A DNA stretch of 7,847 nt, from positions 1 through 7,847 of the forward strand of contig DATANR010000310.1 of NCBI GenBank assembly GCA_036266155.1, written 5' to 3'. Below, in pieces: positions 6,051-7,847 of the stretch. The stretch is from SIAJ01 sp036266155. GTDB taxonomy: Bacteria > Planctomycetota > Planctomycetia > Gemmatales > Gemmataceae. The stretch's first letter is position 1; every line of letters begins with the position of its first letter. A program made the translations under genes and the position numbers. The notes beneath the pieces were generated by a model. That model saw nothing but the letters and a program-made list of their open reading frames with translations, searched no databases and was not told the origin of the DNA.

Positions 6051-6068
6051 GGCGGGCGTCAGCCCGCC
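6051..6068. repeat. GC-rich hairpin GGCGGGC/GCCCGCC
   Basis: GGCGGGC (6051-6057) pairs perfectly with GCCCGCC (6062-6068) around the loop GTCA. It lies about 190 bases beyond the end of the initiator remnant on the minus strand. Without a T-run it is not a clear terminator; it may be a dispersed palindromic repeat. Confidence 0.45.
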
Positions 6069-6162
6069 ATCCCCTCTTTGTTTGCAGAAGTATCATTTGT
6101 AGCTGCTTTGTCGGCGGCCAGGCGGCATGCCGTTTTCCGCAGCCACACGTCGTCCGCACAGG

Positions 6163-6226
6163 GTCGATCCACAAAAAACATCCGGCAAACGCCGATAGTC
6201 GAACCGCAAAAAAGTCCGGCAAACAC
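6163..6226. repeat. Two-copy direct repeat with 35-bp period
   Basis: The 30-base unit at 6163-6192 and the 29-base unit at 6198-6226 share about 25 of 30 positions. Both contain GTCGA, CC, a CAAAAAA tract and TCCGGCAAAC at equivalent positions. The phased A-tracts could bend DNA. The pair sits just past the end of the initiator remnant, where replicons often keep initiator binding sites; that role is inferred. Confidence 0.5.
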
Positions 6227-6258
6227 CAAGAGTGCCATTCAATCCGTATTGTGGTTTG

Positions 6259-6579
6259 CTACGGCGTGGCCAATAGCACCGGGTTGGCGTCTTTCCATCG
6301 AAGTGCGGCGCCGAGCAGTCCCCAGAGGACGTATTCATCGATGGGCTGTCATCCCAACGGTGCCCGGACCCTGACGGCGGCCGTCTTGCGACCGGCCGGC
6401 GTGGGATAGGTGTAGCTGGTCTCGAACTTGTGATCGGGAAGCTGGCCGCCTTGCAATGTCCGTAAGGCGGTTTCGAGCAGCGAGAGTGGGGCAACACCTT
6501 CGCGATCGATGCCGGGCAGCCGGTAGCGTTTGGGCGAGGCGGTGGTCGAGCCGATGTGAGCGTTTTCGACGGTGCGCAA
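6259..6579 (-). pseudogene. Replication-initiator-like protein, broken N-terminal part
   Basis: The frame reads LRTVENAHIGSTT, YRLPGIDREG, LSLLETALRTLQGGQLPDHK and FETSYTYPTPAGRK, up to an in-frame TGA (6351-6349). In the same frame it continues QPIDEYVLWGLLGAAL and WKDANPVLLATP, then a TAG (6261-6259). The DEYVLWGLL...LLATP pattern is one I recall from planctomycete plasmid-type initiator proteins with a winged-helix domain, which bind origin repeats. The normal protein continues with TPYW or TPHW and several hundred more residues; none are visible in any frame beyond the TAG, so the gene is both interrupted and truncated. A TTG at 6579-6577 is the likely original start, five bases after the stop of the HTH gene, so the two formed an operon. 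The family is recalled, not searched. Confidence 0.45.
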
Positions 6580-6584
6580 GAGAA

Positions 6585-7127
6585 CTAATGGAAAATGCGG
6601 GCCAGAAATCCGCGCTTCGCCTTGGCGGTTTTCGGCGGCATCGTACCCCCTTTCCTCGCAGGAGTGGCATTGACAGGTCTCGTCGTCGCGTCCTCGCGAG
6701 TGGTGCTGGCGTGGCCGTCGGTCAAGGCGAGTCGCTGTTGCAAAGAACCCTTCATGCAGGCGTTCGTTGAGCCCCTTGAGGAGTTCCGTGTAGTTCGCGA
6801 TCTGCTGGTTCTTAATGTCGAGTTCGCGGCGGAGCATGGCAATCAACTCTGATTGCGGGTGCGGCGCTGTCTTGCCGGAGGGCGTGTCGCCGGCACGTTC
6901 ATGCCGGCTGCCGGCGGGAATCATCCGTCGTAGTAATTCCTCGCTTAGCCGCCACGCGAAATTCTCGCCATTCACGCGAAGAGCCATCGCCTCCGCCACG
7001 GTCGGTTGGATGTCGCGCGGTCGGGATGGGCGTCGTCGCGGACGATCGGGTAAAGGACGCGGCGAATGGAACTGGGCGACTTGCCGGTGAGTTGAGAGGC
7101 TTCCTTGACTGTGAGGAAGGGCGTCAT
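6585..7127 (-). pseudogene. HTH/coiled-coil regulator with two compensating frameshifts
   Basis: Read across two shifts this gives about 180 residues. A MerR/excisionase-like helix-turn-helix starts at ATG 7127 (FLTVKEASQLTGKSPSSIRR). It is followed by DIQPTVAEAMALRVNGENFAWRLSEELL, a coiled-coil stretch (SELIAMLRRELDIKNQQIAN...LKGLNERLHEG), then SLQQRLALTDG and a basic C-terminus KAKRGFLARIFH ending at TAG 6585. Two extra bases (GC) in a CG run near 7015-7016 shift the frame, and one extra G near 6748-6750 restores it. The original end is intact. The layout resembles plasmid replication-associated or partition regulators such as DUF536-type proteins, and I recall close planctomycete relatives. 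No ribosome binding site is seen. The initiator remnant follows five bases later. The function of the intact form is not established. Confidence 0.55.
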
Positions 7128-7152
7128 GGTAGAGGAGGGGAGTGGTGTCAGG

Positions 7153-7180
7153 AGGATACCACGCTGACGGGTCTCGGCAA
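7153..7180 (-). promoter_or_regulatory. Candidate promoter of the HTH/initiator operon
   Basis: On the minus strand TTGCCG (7180-7175) and TATCCT (7158-7153) lie 16 bases apart, each matching sigma70 boxes at four of six positions. Transcription would start about 20 bases before ATG 7127. A 14-bp palindrome lies just upstream. Matches of this quality occur by chance, so the call is tentative. Confidence 0.25.
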
Positions 7181-7194
7181 GACCTTTCCAGGCA

Positions 7195-7208
7195 CCGTGT
7201 CGACACGG
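7195..7208. promoter_or_regulatory. 14-bp perfect palindrome, possible operator of the HTH gene
   Basis: CCGTGTCGACACGG is perfectly self-complementary. It lies about 68 bases before the HTH gene start and about 15 bases upstream of the candidate -35 box. A dimeric HTH protein could bind such a site to control its own operon; that is inferred from position alone. Confidence 0.35.
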
Positions 7209-7550
7209 CGTTCGGTAACCTGCCGGTAAGGGTTCGAGCCGTTTCCAGACTGGTTTCCATTCATGCCCGAGGTATGTTGCCGGCGGCTGGCCATGACAAC
7301 TCCTGTGACGAAACCCTGTTGAAGCCCAGCCAGGAATGGTTTCTTGGAGGGGTGTGGATGAAACGGTGACCGCGGAAAACTGAGAACGTGTTGGATCCGT
7401 TGCCCTCACGTCTTCAAGGGACTTCTCTTCGCAATTCCCGACGCAGTCGTCGGCGGGACGGCGACGGCGTAACGCGAGTTGACGAGCGTCCCCGAGAGAG
7501 GCAGGTTGGATTTAGTTTTAGTAGTGCATGATGCCAAGCCGATGTTCCAG

Positions 7551-7574
7551 GGAATCCCGAGCGATCGGGGTTCT
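7551..7574 (+). repeat. 10-bp imperfect hairpin
   Basis: GGAATCCCGA (7551-7560) pairs with TCGGGGTTCT (7565-7574) with two G-U pairs around the loop GCGA. The wobble pairs make it stable only as plus-strand RNA. A short T-run appears only about ten bases later, so its role as a terminator is unclear. Confidence 0.3.
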
Positions 7575-7602
7575 ACTGGTCCAGTTTTTGGGGCGCAGTT
7601 CA
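7575..7602 (-). mobile_element. Possible IS3-family terminal inverted repeat (orphan end)
   Basis: Read on the minus strand from 7602 the sequence is TGAACTGCGCCCC, AAAAACTGGACCAGT. It begins with TG and carries the C-run, A-run and TGGAC core I recall from IS3-family ends. Its orientation places the element body to the left, but no transposase remnant is seen there, nor a matching second end or target duplication. It may be a solo scar or a chance match. Confidence 0.25.
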
Positions 7603-7824
7603 GTCAAGTACCGTGTGTTCGGTATAAATCGCTGCGATGAACTGACTGTAAATACGGTGTAGGCGGCCATACGAGCCAATTCGAACCGGATCGACATCCA
7701 CTCACCCGTTAGCTCGTTCGCCCTTTCGCTCCGACCAACTTGTGCGGGAAGACGGCGCTCATCGCCCCTGCGGAGCTATATCAGACCGCATTCTGTTATC
7801 TGGTAGTGCTTCTAAGTTCACCAA

Positions 7825-7838
7825 ATTTCTGCAGAAAT
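7825..7838. repeat. 14-bp perfect palindrome at the right edge
   Basis: ATTTCTGCAGAAAT is perfectly self-complementary and is centred on a PstI-type CTGCAG. It could be an operator for a gene beyond the window, or chance. Confidence 0.35.
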
Positions 7839-7847
7839 CCTTCCACA

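Larger units (their letters stand above)
5555..6258. other. Gene-poor stretch between the primase and initiator remnants, rich in repeats
   Basis: Open frames here are Arg-rich, mutually overlapping and without motifs or binding sites, so I call no gene. The stretch contains a 14-bp inverted repeat, an 11-bp perfect hairpin, a GATCGCC repeat cluster, a 7-bp GC hairpin and a 35-bp-period direct repeat, each listed separately. The remnants of a primase and an initiator converge on it, which would suit a former replication origin. Confidence 0.4.
7209..7847. other. Right flank without a supportable gene
   Basis: No frame of useful length with a start, a binding site and protein-like composition is visible on either strand. 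The stretch holds a small hairpin (7551-7574), a possible IS3-family terminus (7575-7602) and a 14-bp palindrome (7825-7838). It may be intergenic DNA, scar sequence left by mobile elements, or the leader of a gene to the right. Confidence 0.4.

Noticed and set aside
5286..6222. Several long minus-strand open frames across 5286-5687, 5510-5860 and 5635-6222
   Set aside because: They are Arg/Pro-rich, overlap one another, have no binding site or motif, and in part mirror the primase remnant on the plus strand. GC-rich DNA gives such shadows.
6335..6670. Minus-strand frame 6335-6670 as a gene
   Set aside because: It lies over the junction of the HTH and initiator remnants in the wrong frame; the recognisable protein segments are in the other two frames.
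7221..7245. tRNA T-arm-like GGTTCGAGCC
   Set aside because: The flanking bases do not form the required five-base stem, and no acceptor, D or anticodon arm is visible.
7676..7700. Reverse-strand GGTTCGAAT resembling a tRNA T-loop or an attachment site
   Set aside because: The flanks do not pair as a T-stem, and no tRNA or repeated core sequence accompanies it in the window.
1..7847. CRISPR array
   Set aside because: The only direct repeats found are a two-copy unit at 6163-6226 and very short motifs; there are no regular repeats with unique spacers.

Overview
The window looks like an accessory region of a GC-rich bacterium, most likely a planctomycete. That guess rests on my memory of a recurring planctomycete set of element genes: a replication-relaxation-like protein, a CHC2/Toprim primase, a replication initiator and an HTH/coiled-coil regulator. 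I see pieces of all four here. No ribosomal or other marker gene is present, so the lineage call is an inference.

Left edge (1-1008): a truncated group II intron reverse transcriptase fragment. It is followed by a short proline-rich open reading frame (337-642) with a perfect AGGAGG site, and a strong hairpin directly after its stop. Positions 643-1008 hold hairpins and two weak, mutually antisense ORFs.

Centre (1009-4451, minus strand): the only large intact genes form a translationally coupled pair. The first gene (4042-2390) encodes a TIR-NB-ARC protein of the STAND/NLR-like class. It has a recognisable TIR glutamate, P-loop, Walker B, sensor Arg and GLPLA motifs. The second (2397-1009) encodes a protein with eight helical repeats at an exact 40-residue spacing (TPR-like). 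In most relatives these parts form one polypeptide. Here the signalling and sensor halves are separate proteins whose genes overlap by a few bases. The pair lies directly behind the 5' third of a replication-relaxation-like gene whose remainder is missing.

Right of the divergent point (4452-5554, plus strand): the start of a primase-like gene (4498-4626) is cut off. Next come an intact 151-residue protein (4775-5230) with one N-terminal membrane segment and a beta-rich domain, and then the primase Toprim/C-terminal end with an in-frame TGA. The two divergent backbone genes therefore each keep their 5' end and are each followed by a foreign gene module.

Right part (5555-7847): a gene-poor stretch carries inverted repeats, a GATCGCC repeat cluster and a 35-bp-period direct repeat, which could be an old replication origin. 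On the minus strand follow a broken initiator-like gene and a broken HTH/coiled-coil gene with two compensating frameshifts. A 14-bp palindrome lies upstream of the latter. The last 600 bases hold no gene I can support; they contain a possible IS3-family end and palindromes.

Overall reading (inference): a decayed plasmid-like or integrative element whose replication genes are dead, while its presumed defence cargo (TIR-NB-ARC plus TPR, and possibly the small membrane protein) is intact. In short hand-counted samples the backbone fragments have more G/C at third codon positions than the cargo, in line with separate origins.
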